A stretch of DNA of 64,000 bases from Luscinia megarhynchos (Eukaryota; Chordata; Aves; Passeriformes; Turdidae). The position numbers were made by a program, and so were the translations under genes. The notes beneath the pieces are model-generated. The model saw nothing but the letters and a program-made list of their open reading frames with translations. It had not been told where the DNA came from and searched no databases. Below, in pieces: positions 13,201-25,559 of this stretch (within the stretch, counting starts at the first letter, position 1; each line of letters begins with the position of its first letter). Where the stretch lies: positions 55,418,473 through 55,482,472 of the forward strand of contig CM067592.1 in assembly GCA_034336665.1 (NCBI GenBank), in the 5' to 3' direction.

Positions 13201-15518
13201 TCTCTTCAGAGTGAAAGCCTGCAGAGGAGAATCACAGACCACAGCACTCTGTAGTGCTGCCTCCTCTTGTCATATGCTTGTGGTTTTACAGGATTAACAC
13301 AAGTAGGTTATGTTTATGTCTATCAGTTTGTATAGGCTTTATCTCCCTGTGTCATATTTCTGGAGAGCCTACTGGTGCTTGCCAGCAGACACTCTATTAG
13401 CACAGTAACATGATGACAGCATTCCCTTTCTCTCGGTGGAGCACCGCGGTGAGCACTGCCAGGCAGACACGGGAAGTGTGCCTGGGAAGGGCTGCCTCTC
13501 CCAGGAAAACCCATCTTTTTATAGAGAAACAAAGCCCAGATTTGGGCCTCACATGGCAATTTGATGAGCTGTTTCTGAAATAAAGGAGGGGAAGTAGGTA
13601 ACTTCATGGCATGTTCATGGAACAAACGGGCCTCAAAGTTCTTCATCCTGTGTTCACATGTGTGGTGCTGCTTTAATTATAAGCCACAGATATCATCAAT
13701 TATGTTAATTTAGAAGGCAAATTTTTTTTTGTCTTATTTATGATAGCATTTGAAATGCATGGCTCTTCTCTGAAAGCATTAAATAGAGGAAGGCTGGGGA
13801 AGGATTTTGAAAGGCAATGGATGTCTTACCTGTCCACATGTGCAAATAAATTGTTCTTGATGGTGGGTGGTGCTTTTATACAGTGATAAACTGCAACAAG
13901 AGCAAATGGGATGGCAAAAATTTTATGGGATTAAGGCTGTATGGCAAGTGTTACAAAAATAGTTTTGAACCACCATATTCTGAGAAGGATAACTGAGATC
14001 ACCGCACTAAAATAATTTGCTTGATAATGTGTCAGGTTTATTTTAAAGAAACCACACACTGGAGTTCAGGACTTACTGAAGGCTTTTGTTTTCAAAAGAA
14101 TCCATCTAGTGTGACGAGTCTAAGCAGAAATAAATGTACCTGGAAACTACGCAAAAGGAACTCAAACTGAAACTTCAGGAGGAGTCTTGACCACATATGC
14201 CAGGATCTCAAGATTTGGTCTGTTACTCTGCAAACTCCTCTTGTTTTGAGAGTGTTTCATACAACAGGGTGTTTTGAACCCTGCTGGTGCAAAGACCTGC
14301 TGTGGAGCACCCAGTCATCCAGTTCAGTCTTGACAATCATAAGCAGGCCTGGATATGTAAGCTTTCAGTTTAGCCATCAATACCAAGGGAAGAGAGAATG
14401 CTTTTATGATTTTCTCTGCTTTTGGTCTAACTGAAATATTTCAGAAAATTGCTCTCTGAAAACTGGCTTCTTTTATGCATATGTGGAATCAGGTATCCGT
14501 GAACTCTATACTGAAATCCTCCATGTTGAACTTTATTGTTGTACTCACCTTTGCCAACAAAGGCATCCCAAGTTCAGGCATAAAGCAGGAACACCATAAT
14601 AGAGAGGATATGCTGAAGAGGAGCAAACACAATCCCATCTTCACAACTGGCTTTAACAAATTTCTGTTTCCATCTGGACAGCAGCAAAATCTGTCTTGCC
14701 TTGGGTTGGCATAGGCTCATTTTAGTTGTGACCATGACATTTTTATGCTGTTAATTGTTGCTGTGGCTACTCCTATATGAAGGCTTTATAGTTTCATGTT
14801 TTTAGCATTTTAAAAAATTAGTTCGTGAGGCCTTGTAAGGCCTGAGATATTTAGGAGTGAGAGAAAAAACAAACTATTGATATAATGATACTCAGTATGT
14901 TTATTATTCATTAAAATGTCAATTATTACAATTTTAAGGAAGCTGAATTTCACCTGAGGCAAAAACTACCTCAACTTCTTTAGCCCTTACATACCTAGGC
15001 TGGCTGTATTTGATCCTGAATCATTGGGCATGTACCTATTGTAAAAATAGGAGCAATGACAGAGCTCTGAAGGACAATTCATGTAGGAGCTATAGATCTC
15101 AAAATCAATAGAGTGCTGCAGAAAATAATGGAAACCATAAATGTCATGATAAGGAAAGACATTAATGTCAACTTATGGGCAGGAGACATGAGTGACTGAA
15201 ATAATGTGAAACTGAGGTGACTGTAGAGTGAAGGAGCAGTGTACTTAATTTATCTTGCAACAGAAGTCATGTTGTATTACAATGCCATGAATAAGGGATA
15301 TATCCAAAATCATAAGAGGGGGCTTTTTGTGTTATATAAAATGGAGGAATTTATGAAATGGGGCAGAGTACCATCTTTTACTGTGTTAGAACAGACTGAA
15401 TAGAACATGGATATGTGGCTGATGACAAAAACTGTTCTGTTGTACACGGTAGGTTTTATTGCTGCTGAGAGGTTTCAGGTGTTTCTGCACTGAGTGCCCC
15501 CAGCACCATCCCGTGTTT
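13201..15518. other. Noncoding DNA, no gene seen
   Basis: A slightly GC-richer patch at 13370-13520 includes the palindrome CACCGCGGTG (13442-13451) and leaves a minus-strand frame open at 13323-13646 for 107 codons with no recognisable domain. The remainder is AT-rich and closed in all frames. Confidence 0.5.
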
Positions 15519-15548
15519 GGTTCAGGAGCTGTGGGTTCAGGAGCTGTG
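15519..15548. repeat. 15-bp tandem duplication (2 copies)
   Basis: GGTTCAGGAGCTGTG is repeated exactly, at 15519-15533 and 15534-15548. It sits in a GC-richer patch (about 15490-15690) where all three plus frames stay open, so the overlapping open frames there reflect composition rather than a gene. Confidence 0.9.
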
Positions 15549-16021
15549 GTTTGTGCCTGGCCCCAGCCAGAGCAGTGCTTGGGGGGCTATCTGCCTTTGT
15601 GGTGGAGCTCTTGTGGTGTGGAGCTCTCATGGGCATTTCTGTGGCACCTGGACTGGCAGCTCAGGGTGCTGTGCCCTGAGGAGGGACCCCCAGAGATACT
15701 CTCTAGCAGGAGTAAAGTCTTTTCAGGATTTCATTAGCAAACACGGAACATTTAGTTGTCTACTGACAGGTTTTAAGTAGAGGTTTCTGATTGTAACAGC
15801 CACCACCACACCAAAATGTATGGTCTTTCTACTCGTGTTCATCTTGAAGCAGTAATTCTATTCTACCCCACAGAATCCTGGACATCAGCCAGATTTCTCA
15901 TCCTCCTGGCTTTTGAGATGTGCCTGAATTCTGTCAAAGACTGTGCTATTGGACTATATCCCTGTATTAGAACAACTTTTAGTTTTTCTTTGCTATAGAA
16001 GGATATTAGGCAAAGGAAAGG
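15549..16021. other. Noncoding DNA, GC-richer first third
   Basis: The GC-richer patch continues to about 15690, then AT-rich sequence resumes. No exon-like boundary or recognisable peptide was found. Confidence 0.5.
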
Positions 16022-16068
16022 AAAAAAAAAGAAAACACAGACACCACCCCCCCCCCCCAAAAAAAAAA
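16022..16068. repeat. Homopolymer tract: A-run, C12, A10
   Basis: A 9-base A run (16022-16030) is followed by 12 cytosines at 16047-16058, which abut 10 adenines at 16059-16068. Tracts like this are prone to slippage and sequencing error, so the exact lengths should be treated with caution. Confidence 0.9.
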
Positions 16069-16394
16069 TCCAACTCACGACAGAAATGAAAACAGGATTT
16101 TTTTTTTCATAGGGCCTCTGTTCTCCAGTAAGTATATTTGTTTACTTATTTAAAAGTATGTGGGTTTTACTTAAAGATTTATCAAGAGATTCTCCTTGCT
16201 CTCCTGCTGGGCAGCACACATTTAAGTAGTTGAGTATTTAAAAAAATGAAGCACCAGAGAGAAGATTTTCAGTTATAATGTAAGCTTTGAATCAGTGGCA
16301 TCAGAGACAAAACTGGATTAATATAAAGCCTTCAAGGGATAAAACACATTTGCAGATTAACCCTGACCTCTGCTTAAAAACTCCCAAATTCTCT
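16069..16394. other. AT-rich noncoding DNA, no gene seen
   Basis: A T-rich run lies at 16099-16107. No repeat family, exon or RNA gene was seen. Confidence 0.5.
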
Positions 16395-16720
16395 TTTCTC
16401 TATTGATTTATCTAAACAGGGCTGCCTGGCTGCACACCATGAAATGCATCCTCTGCAGGTCAATTAGCAGGCACCTGGATAAGATTCAGGCTTCTGTTAA
16501 AATCCCATTAGATACTACTACAGGCGGTTGCTGCATGTTTTCTACCAATATGAATATTGTATTTAGAAATGCAGAGTAGATGGTATGAAAATTCTGACAG
16601 CGATAAATCTTGGATTTGAAATGGACGGCTTTATTGACTGCTGCTGTCTCGAGATGGAGAAAAGGGAAAATCTGTTCTTGTCTTTTGATTTAAAATGAGA
16701 GAGCACTATTTAGGGATGAT
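16395..16720. promoter_or_regulatory. Candidate conserved noncoding element
   Basis: This moderately complex stretch lacks the homopolymers and decayed look of its neighbours. It is dense in recognisable core motifs: a CAATTAG homeodomain core at about 16460, a CACCTG E-box at about 16472, GATAA cores at about 16478 and 16603, TTTATTG at about 16630, and isolated CpGs (CAGGCGG, CAGCGAT, GGACGG). It does not encode a long peptide. I infer possible regulatory function; no alignment was possible. Confidence 0.2.
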
Positions 16721-16932
16721 TGATTGTTTAAAAATGACTTACCAAGTGCTCCACAGGATCATATTACCCTAGATAATAGGTTAAACAGGAAAGAGAGGCT
16801 TCTGAATTCAAAGGCACTAAACATCATTTTATTGCAAATGAGAAAAATCAGTGCAAGTATGACATGGACATATTCATTTATATTCTAGACCAAACTAAAA
16901 GATCATTCTATAAATTATTAATTCCAGTCTAG

Positions 16933-17457
16933 ATGTGTGCCACCCTGAACTATTGTCTGTGTCATGACACATTTCGTAATTTTTCACATGCTGAGAATAG
17001 ATATTTTGAGTCCATACTGAAGCTGTTCCATGTCCACTCACCCCAGAAATTTAATGTTGCCATAGAAAAAACTGAGATTATATCAACCTGTTCACTACCG
17101 TATGTTGGGTTGCATCTGTCTTGTACCCAGTGGAGTTGTAATTGGGAAGGTCACCAGATTTTTTTTTTAATGTCAGGAAATTTCTTGTGAATTGAGGATA
17201 AAATTATGTCTCTGTTGAATCAAAGAGCAAAAATTATTTTGCTTTTTGTGGAGCTAGCATTTTACTCGAACTTTTCCACATGTCTATATTTAGGTTATGC
17301 TCCAAAGCACACAGAGAACAGATGGGAAAATCATTCAGCCTGCCTGTATCTCAAGTTTCCGATCTATACAACTAGGAGGATAATATACACCTCAGATATT
17401 TTAATACTTATTAATGTTAAAGCATTTGACAGCTTTGAATTGAGATATAATCAATAG
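16933..17457 (+). other. Plus-strand open frame broken by one TGA
   Basis: A frame opens with ATG right after a TAG at 16930-16932 and runs to 17457 with a single TGA at 17188-17190. After five more codons an in-frame ATG follows at 17206. This gives about 175 codons in AT-rich DNA. The peptide has no domain, signal or repeat I recognise. Chance is the simplest explanation; a decayed exon or transposon fragment is possible. Confidence 0.12.
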
Positions 17458-17640
17458 GAAGTTTTAAGACATTGTATTATTCATAAAGCTTTATAAAAAT
17501 ACAGTTGTATTGTATCACTGACTATAAACATGTCTCTCAGCTAGAGTTTATCAAGTAAACATTTTTGAGGGCTGATTCCCAGTGCACAGTGAAAGGTCTT
17601 GTAATTGAGATATATTGAGGATTACAACTGACTGCAAGAG

Positions 17641-17690
17641 TTGACTGCATAGCTGCAAGGCCCAGCTGCTTTTTGAATGGCTGCAGTCAA
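17641..17690. repeat. Short inverted repeat, 9-bp arms
   Basis: TTGACTGCA (17641-17649) is repeated in inverse as TGCAGTCAA (17682-17690), so the 50-base span could fold. An extra partial copy, TGACTGCA, lies just upstream at about 17629-17636. The middle is only weakly self-complementary, so a microRNA-like hairpin is not supported. Confidence 0.6.
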
Positions 17691-19133
17691 GCAAGAGTTA
17701 GGACTGGAAGAAATCCAGTGAGTTGTTCAGTTTCCACTAAATGAGGGAACTTTTACCATCTTTTATTACTCTTAACCTTTCAACGTTATTTACTTCGAAC
17801 TTTTGAGAATATGCCATTCCTACACATCTATAAAACACAGAGTATTTTTATACTTTGAACTTTCTGTTGGCATTGAACAAGCAAGGTGTTTTGATACTAG
17901 CTAAGGTGTTACCACTTCTATGAAATGAGAATGTGTAACATCCCCAAACCTCCAGACAGCTTAAATTGCCTTGAAAAAAATCAGCAGGAAAGGCATATTA
18001 GATCATGACCCTGTTTTGAAAGACATTCATCCTTGAAAGCAGACAGACATTAAACTGAAGTGACACTTGCTGTTAGTCTGTTGGCATTTTCTCTGGGAGA
18101 AAGTAAAATGCTGCATGTTCTTGATGTCTTTAGCTACAGTCCTATGATAGGTCTTTATGAATCAAAGTACTTTGTTGCTTTACAGGCATTAAAATTTTAG
18201 AGGTGTCGAGGTATAAGCTAGGTGTCTAAAAAGTATATTAAATACATGTTTCCCCCTAAATTATGTACACATTATGGAACCTTTTATATTTGTTTTATGA
18301 GTTAACTTTACAGTTGGGTAAAAGTATCTTAATAAAATATTTGTTAGTATAAATATTGTTCATGGATTGTCTAGACCATTCCTTGGATACACTTTCTCTC
18401 TGTCTTGTATGGTGAAGAAGCATGTTGTATGTGGAAAGTAAGTAGGCACAAAACATGAGTGGAGGATTTGTATATTAGAAGGAAAAATCTACTTTCTGGC
18501 AATCAGGCATATCCAGCAGAGCACTTTAAAGCACTCTTGGAAGTCTTGAGTGTTTGATAAGGCACAGAGCCAACAAGGACAGAAATCCCTTCAGAACAAA
18601 GGCTGCTGTTTGTTAAAAACATGAAGTTATTGCTATTAGAGCATAAGAATTTTGTCAGTGTTGCTGACTAATAAAAACCTTGGGCCAGTCTCCTCAGAGG
18701 TAGGATGAATGTAAGCTCACTATACCTGTCTTGTTCTCCAGATCTTTATAAAAATAGAAGCAGCAAAAATGGTGCTAAATGCTGAGTCACTGAGAATTAC
18801 AGGTTCCTTTCACTGCATGAAATACTAACTTTAATTCTGATTTTTCATACTTTAAAAATTTATGGAGGATACATTTATTAATCTTGATATGACAGTGAGA
18901 AGGCATAACAATGAGGAATCTTTTTTTTGGAAATGGGTGCAATTATACCTTGGACCCTTTGTAGAAAATGTTTTATTTTTATTTTTTTTAGGTTATCAAA
19001 AACATGTCACTGGCAAACAGAGGTAGTGTCTCCCTTTGACAATGTGTCCCATCCATAAAAGACTAAATATTATGAAGAATTTATACCAGAATTGCTGTGA
19101 GGGAAGTTCAGATATAGATGTCTAACTCTAAAT
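17691..19133. other. AT-rich noncoding DNA up to the LTR
   Basis: No open frame, repeat family or RNA gene was recognised. It ends with TAAAT at 19129-19133, which is the likely 5' target-site copy for the LTR that follows. Confidence 0.5.
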
Positions 19134-20146
19134 TAACTCTCCACCGTAACACCATAACCATGACACCCTAAACAGCTCTGGCTGCCACCCAGCAGGGATC
19201 ACACGGCTATCTGCAGCCCTCAGGTGAGATATTAACTCTTTCACTGCACAGATGAAACCTCCAAACCTTCAATCCTCTCGAGCTGGAGAAAAGGGAGGAG
19301 TGAAGATACAGAGAGAAGTACATGAGCCATGGAGGTCACTAGAGAAAGAAGAGTCAGTAAAGAAAGAGGAGGTGCCCTCGCTTGGACTGGAGTTCTCTTG
19401 TAAGGCTATGGTGGAGATACGATTGATACATCAGACTCCTTTGCCCTGTACCTCGTTGAAAAGCATGGGGCATCCAAGTTGTAGACATGAGCAAAGGCAT
19501 CCATGCTGAGCAAGCAGGTGCTGAAGCAGCTGTGATCCCACGAGAAGCTCGAACAGGGAGAGAGGAGAGGGATGAGGACCCTTTGCCCCCAGGCAAGAAG
19601 ATCTCCGTTCCTAGACATGAAGATGATTTCAGAGATAGATAAAGAAAACTTTTCCTTCTGAAAAGCTCATTCTCAAAAGCACACCCCATCAGCCAAAGGT
19701 TGAGCCCTCGAAAACAGTTGTGGGGAAAGCTGTAAGTCAAGGGGAGGGTCTTTTACCGTGATCAGATTTCTGATCTCCTGGGTGGCTGGTTCACTGTGAC
19801 ACTGAACCCACAAGAGAAGAGTTTCTTGTGGAGAAGTCTCCATAGCATGACAAGAGAGACTCCTCTCCCTAAGTAAATTAAAGACTATTTTAACTGTGAT
19901 AAACTGACTGAATTGTTTCTGTACATTGTCAGTGGGAAAGAAAAGAGGGTGTGTGGGGGGGAGAAGTGTTCTGAAAGTTTTATTCTGATTCTTATTATTC
20001 TTTTTGTTCTGTTAATAAAATTTTTCTTTATACCCTTTAAAGTTTAAGCCTGTGTTGCCTTGCTCCTAATCCTATCTCACAGCAGGAAATGAGTAAATAA
20101 TTCTAGTGAGCGCACTAGTGATTTAACCAGCACTAAACCCATCACA
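19134..20146 (+). mobile_element. ERVL-type solo LTR (endogenous retrovirus remnant)
   Basis: The right end has features of an avian ERVL-type LTR: a T-rich stretch with AATAAA (20014-20019), then a U5-like segment containing TCTCACAGCAGGAAATGAGT, ending CCAGCACTAAACCCATCACA with the expected terminal CA. TAAAT lies on both sides (19129-19133 and 20147-20151), and the match extends to 7 bp, consistent with the 5-bp target duplication of ERVL elements. The inferred left end reads TA instead of TG, probably from one base change. No gag, pol or env reading frame is present, so this looks like a solo LTR left by recombination between two LTRs. Family assignment is from memory of avian LTR layout; the left boundary is less certain than the right. 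Confidence 0.65.
20014..20019 (+). terminator. Polyadenylation signal AATAAA inside the LTR
   Basis: The hexamer sits about 130 bases before the LTR's right end, the usual place for the R-region poly(A) signal, and is followed by T-rich sequence. It may still be able to end plus-strand transcripts. Confidence 0.5.
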
Positions 20147-23100
20147 TAAATTAGTGCATTAGCCAAAAAATCTCAAATTAGCAAACCAAAATCTCTACAT
20201 AGGGAAAGGCAAATTTCTGGAAAACAGTAAGAGAAATCTTTGCTTTTTATGAAGCCCCTCTAGTGAAAAGAAAATTACCAGATTCACAGACATCTGTAAC
20301 ATCTTCTGAGGCAGAACACAAATGTAATTGTGTGCCTTCTTGATGAGTTGGAAAAACAATGGAATTTTAAATGGATATGTCAAGTAGATTTTATTTCTTC
20401 TCCATTTTTGTTTATTTAATGAGTGTTTTATGGTTTTTATCACACACTAATGTGTATATTAACAGACAGCTAACATTCATATGTGTAATTGTGACAGAGA
20501 ATAGTAGGAATCCATAAATAAAATAACAATGACCATTTGATTAAGTTTGTTTGTTTGGGCTTTTAAATATTTTTTTTAGAACTTTATTTGTTAACATTTC
20601 CCTCCAAACTGTATGTGCTGCAACTCTCAAAAATTACTGTTTATTAATTGCTTACATAAAATTATTACTTTCACCACAATGCTTCAAATATTCAGTAAAA
20701 TCAGTGTATCTGAATTATTTTGTTTCTCTCTAAGTAAAAATAGAGTTTGGGGTATTTGAGTGAATATATTCTACACTATGTAAATGTAAAAAAATTTACT
20801 AGATAAATTTCTCTACCAATATTATAGTTTCCATTACAGTGGTTTTCAAATTATGCTTATATTCATATATTTACATGTGTTTATCTGCATATTATTTGAG
20901 GACTATTAAAAATCATCCTGAAACAGCTGTTTCTCATTACAGTGCTGCAATTGGCACTTTGGAAAATGCAAATACTTCACTGTTGTTCTGTTGCCATCCA
21001 AGACTTGTCTCAGGAGCAACACAGTAAATATGTTTTTCAAGGAAATAGGAAAGCTGTTCCATAAGGTATGCTAGTATTTCAGCTGAAGATTCCTTTTTTT
21101 TTTTCCAATTATGTATGATGCCAGGGAACATAACACACTATTTTGGAACACTTTTTTTTATCATGTAGCTTGAATTGGTTATGACTAGCTGTGTGCCTTA
21201 GTCTTGGGTATTCATGCACAGTGATGTTGACTGACAGCCAGGAGTCCTCTGTAGTTTCCAGTGTTGAAAAGCTGTGATAAATAAATGACAAGATAGTCTA
21301 TAGAATAATATTCTTGTTCTGTTTGAAATGCCTACATTCTGCTTGCCTAAACAGGCTAATATACTAATAGGATTGCTTCACTTCATACCAATTCAGTATT
21401 CAGAGAGAGGTCTAAAAAATCAATTAAGCATTCATTTACATTTTAAAATTAGTTTTTCCTGGTTGTATTTGATCAAAACTAAGTTTTCAAACATTTCCTG
21501 TAGTGAATATTCGTTGCTGAATGTCAGCATTTGTGTTTATGTTGTATTTGGCTTCTGTAAGTATTAGTATGAGCTTGTAAACAAATATATATCAAGCAGA
21601 ATTTAGGTTTACTGCAGACTGTGAAGCTTAAATATGTTATCAGTAATCAGCTCTCAGAAGAAATTTGAAGTTATAAGAGTTTCATTGATTGAGTCAGGGA
21701 TCAAAACTAGTTAAATTTGTGCTTTTAATCAGAGAAGAATGTGATTGCCTAAAGTTCAGATTTTAAATAGGCAGCCATATGAAAATTTAATACTCTAAAT
21801 GTTTCAATGAGGATTTTTGAAAAAAAACCCAAAACCCAAGTATTTAGAAAAATTGATGAGTGAGAAGTTTCTAAGAAAGAAAAGGCAGCACTCAGATAAA
21901 TAGTTAAATGCTACCACATCTTAAAATATTGGTGATATACCCTTCTGTTACTGCGAATTCAGGGAAAAAACATGTTTAGAAGTTCTCTTCATATCATAAT
22001 TCTTCTACCTTATTATTTCTCTAGTTTCTTGTGCAACTATTTACTGACCATCAATAAGATTCTTCTGCCTGATAATTATTACCATTAGTCTCCAAAAATA
22101 TGACATATAAGCGAGTGTTTAGGTAAAATTACTATTACTTTACTAACTATATTAGTTATGGTGGTTTTTTTTAACCTTTAAATTTTCAGGAAAAAGGCAA
22201 CTTACGATGTCTGATTTATGAAACAGCAAAATGGTGTCAATTATTGCATAGCATACTTTTCAAAAATAACTTTAAAAATGAACTTTAAATCCCCAAATCT
22301 TTTAGGAAATTTTTAAAATTCTACTGATTGTAAGTAATTTCTCAGCTGATAGAATCAAAGTTTTAAGTAGTTCAACCCTGAAGGTACTTATCTAAATTAT
22401 GATATTGAAAAATTTCATAGAGGGTTCAATCTAATCAAAGGCACATTTTAACCTACAGTCTTGTCTGCAACACTGTTCTGTTTATGAAGAGGACAGAGGG
22501 TCATGAGATCAGTATGAGATATTTTCTGATCCAAAGGAATGTCATTCTCCCTTTAATCTTGATTTAAATATGTGCATAACTACCTCTTGAGTTTGGTGTA
22601 CATTTATTTTCTTAAATCAGGAATTGCTTTCATCGATGAGACAATTTATTTCCATCAGCATGAGAAGCATAGTAAAGGTGGCACTTATATGCTTCAGGGG
22701 GCAACTTTACTAAAACCAAACTGACATCAAAGTAATTGTGTTTCAGTATTGTCAAAAGTCCTTCCCTCAATTTGAAGACCCAACATAATCGGGCTCAATT
22801 TTTCTCTATTTCCCGATTGTCAAGCTCTGCAGTACCATGCTCAGTCATACTGCACAGTGCTGACATCATCTTTTACAGCAGGGGCACACACCAATCTCCA
22901 CGAGCCAGCCTGTGTCCAAGGTCATGTGAATTTGAGCTGTAAAATATTCCTACCAATGCTTTTAGTTTGTCGAGAAAGGAAAACAATTAAACCATTAGAA
23001 AACTGGGACTGGATAGCCTCTTTTAGCTCTCCTGTTTCTTTTTGACTCTTAATGGATCATTTACAAATTTTCTGGCTAATAGCCATTCATTCTGGTGTTG

Positions 23101-23374
23101 GGTGTTTATCTGTTGTTCTACTTCTTTTCATCAGTCATTCCTTTATAGGTATATCTCTTCTTACAGGACAAATCAGCTGGCTGGGTTTTGATTTTTGTTT
23201 TGGCATTGTTTCTGCTGTGGAGATGCTGTCTAAGAAGGTATGTCGTTGAGTCTGGTAGCTGATCTGCAGTTTCACTGTCAAGAATCTTGTTCCTTAAAGT
23301 GGAAGTAGGCACTGAAATTGGCAATACAAGGTAATGTGGATAATATTTTTCCACTGACCTGTAAAAGCCTTTCA
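20147..23374. other. AT-rich noncoding DNA between LTR and CR1
   Basis: It starts with the second TAAAT copy. Strongly AT-rich over 20400-22700 with no long frames. Around 22780-22960 the sequence is less AT-rich, and one plus frame is open from 22857 to 23249 apart from one TGA; the peptide is not recognisable. Confidence 0.55.
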
Positions 23375-23990
23375 CCAGCAGACTGTGCTGATCAAGAGGG
23401 CCAACCAGCCCAGAAAACCAATGGTATCCTGGGCTGCATCCAAAGCAGTGTGGCCAGCAGGGAAAGGGAGGAATTCTGCTCTGCTCTGGTGAGATCCCAG
23501 CTGGAACACTGCATCCAGCTCTGGGGTCCCAGCACAGGAAGGGCATTGGCCTGGAATGAGTCCAGAGGAGGGACTCCAAGGTGATCTGAGGGCTGGAGCA
23601 CCACTGCTGTGAACACAGGCTGAGAGACTTGGGGATGTTCAGCAATCTGAAAGATGTACTGAAGGATATTGCAATATTCAGCACATAAAGGGGACTTGGA
23701 AGAGAGAGAGGCACTTTAATAAAGGCATGCTGTGATAGGACAAGGGGAGATTTTTAAACTGAAGTAAGAGATGTGGATAAAATGTTAGGAAGAAATTCTT
23801 TACTGGAAGGGTGGTGAGGCACAGGATGCTCGGAGGAACTGTGCATTTGCCATCCCTGAAAGTGTTCAAGGCCAGGTTGGATGGGACCCTGAGAAACCTG
23901 AGCCTAGTGGGTGGCATCTCATTGCCTAGAGTGGAGAGAGGAGCTGGATGATCTCTCCCTTCCAAACCAGGTCATTCTATGATTCCGAAT
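23375..23990 (+). mobile_element. CR1 LINE, 5'-truncated 3' end
   Basis: The plus strand carries the last part of CR1 ORF2 (reverse transcriptase C-terminal region) and the 3' UTR. Recognisable peptide pieces are NGILGCIQSSVASR and ALVRSQLEHCIQLWG, followed in a shifted frame by a piece like GLEHHCCEHRLRDLGMF. The DNA then runs through the standard CR1 tail (for example GTGTTCAAGGCCAGGTTGG at about 23862) and ends near CATTCTATGATTCC, the family's 3' terminus. The frame is broken by a frameshift near 23550 and by TGA codons at 23557-23559 and 23587-23589, so it is inactive. CR1 copies are normally 5'-truncated like this. The 5' edge is approximate (23375-23395). Confidence 0.9.
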
Positions 23991-25559
23991 GTCAAGTACA
24001 AAGCACAAATGCAAAAAATTTTATATAAAAATGTCTAATTCTGAGGCTGATTTAATAAATTGGGTAAGTATTCATTTCCTGCTGGAAAACTATCTCTGCA
24101 CTCTACTTTTCTATTTCTAGTGAAGATAAAAGAGTATGATACTCTACAGATGCACATCTCTCTTTGTCCTTGGAGGCAAGAGATAATTCCTTCCTTCTAA
24201 GTATACTTGTGCTGTTGAATCTTTGGGTGTCCTTTGCCTGGCTGTTGGATAGTGTTTAAAATGTATGCAGGGTTCTATGTAGCATACTTAATAAGGAATG
24301 ACATGAGTTGGAAAAAGGGCTTGGCTGAAAAGTTGAGGGGGGAGCAAGCAAAGATCTGTAGTTTTTAATTCAGTTTTTTCTTGTTACCTGTTTCCATTGA
24401 GTTCTGTTTTCATGCAGAAAAAGGACCAGTTGTTTCCATGACCACTAAAGAAATTAACTTTGAGAAGCTTACTTCATGAAGCTGAGCTCCATGAGAAATT
24501 GTACCCGTCCTACCCATGCTCTCAGGCAGTTTTAAGAAGTCCATTGCTGTTAAGGGAGGAGGAAACCAACACAAAAATTTGTTCATCTTCTGCTTTCTCC
24601 TCCCTTTAAGTAGCAGTATTTTATTTCCTAGGTTTTACAAAAATATGTGAGGAACATATCTTTCAGGTGACATGTCTTTCATTTTCAGGAAGGCTCAGGT
24701 GGGAGTAGAAGAGGAGATTTAAATAAAATGGACCCATGTTAGTAACACTGCACAGGTACTAAGACTGTGGTAGTGCATTTTGGAAAAAATTAAACAGATT
24801 TTAAAGTTAGTTTACAAAAAACCCCAAAAAACAAATAGGTATGCAAATTATATTTCCTTCAAGTTATCTGAAAGAAATAATTCTCACTAATGAAGAAATA
24901 AATTTTCACTAGGTGGAATTGAACAACGTTTTTAGCAATATTCGAAACCTGTCCGTCTTCCTCCAACATAATTGGGAAATAAGTTATTCTTTAACTTGCA
25001 TTTGGTTCTAGGCTGGATTTATAGCAACCTAAAGAACTTAGTTTAGTTACAGATACATGAAAAGTAATTTATTTTTACCTAGAATTAATTTTTGCAAAGC
25101 CGGTTTAGCTCAGAAAATACCCTCAGATAATTTCCCAGCCAAGGCTACACCTCATTTTCTTGGACAGCAGATGTGTTGCTGAGATACCCTTTGATTTAAG
25201 TATCTGTTATGTTTCTCACTTATTCTCTGAAGTATCATCTCTGGAAGATGGTGCTCTTGGTTGCAGCAGTCGGCTTTGGGAATGCAGATTTATAGATGCT
25301 ATCACTGCTCGTGTCCTCAGGAGAGTGTGCCCCAGAATATAGCACCAGAGTGCTTCTGCTGAGGAGCCAGGTGTTGGGAGGGATCCATGTGTGTACAGTG
25401 TTACTTACCTGCGTCCCAGGGGAGAATATATATGTAACTCTCTGATTTTTCAGTGCTTCTAGTATGGTATAGCCTTACAAATTCGTTAATGCATTTTTCT
25501 TGCTGCTGCTTTCTAGACCGGTAATGTTTTTTAGAACAACAAGCACAAATTTCTTTGCT
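23991..25559. other. AT-rich noncoding DNA, no gene seen
   Basis: No open frame beyond chance length and no repeat family were recognised. Short A-runs with CCCC blocks near 24815-24835 are simple sequence. Confidence 0.55.

Noticed and set aside
15459..15780. Three overlapping plus-strand frames rich in Trp, Cys and Gly
   Set aside because: All three phases are open at once in a GC-rich patch with a 15-bp duplication; this is a composition effect.
23118..23714. 198-codon minus-strand open frame, the longest uninterrupted frame in the window
   Set aside because: Its upstream half is antisense to the CR1 copy, whose identity is clear on the plus strand, and the rest shows no domain. It is a shadow of the repeat.
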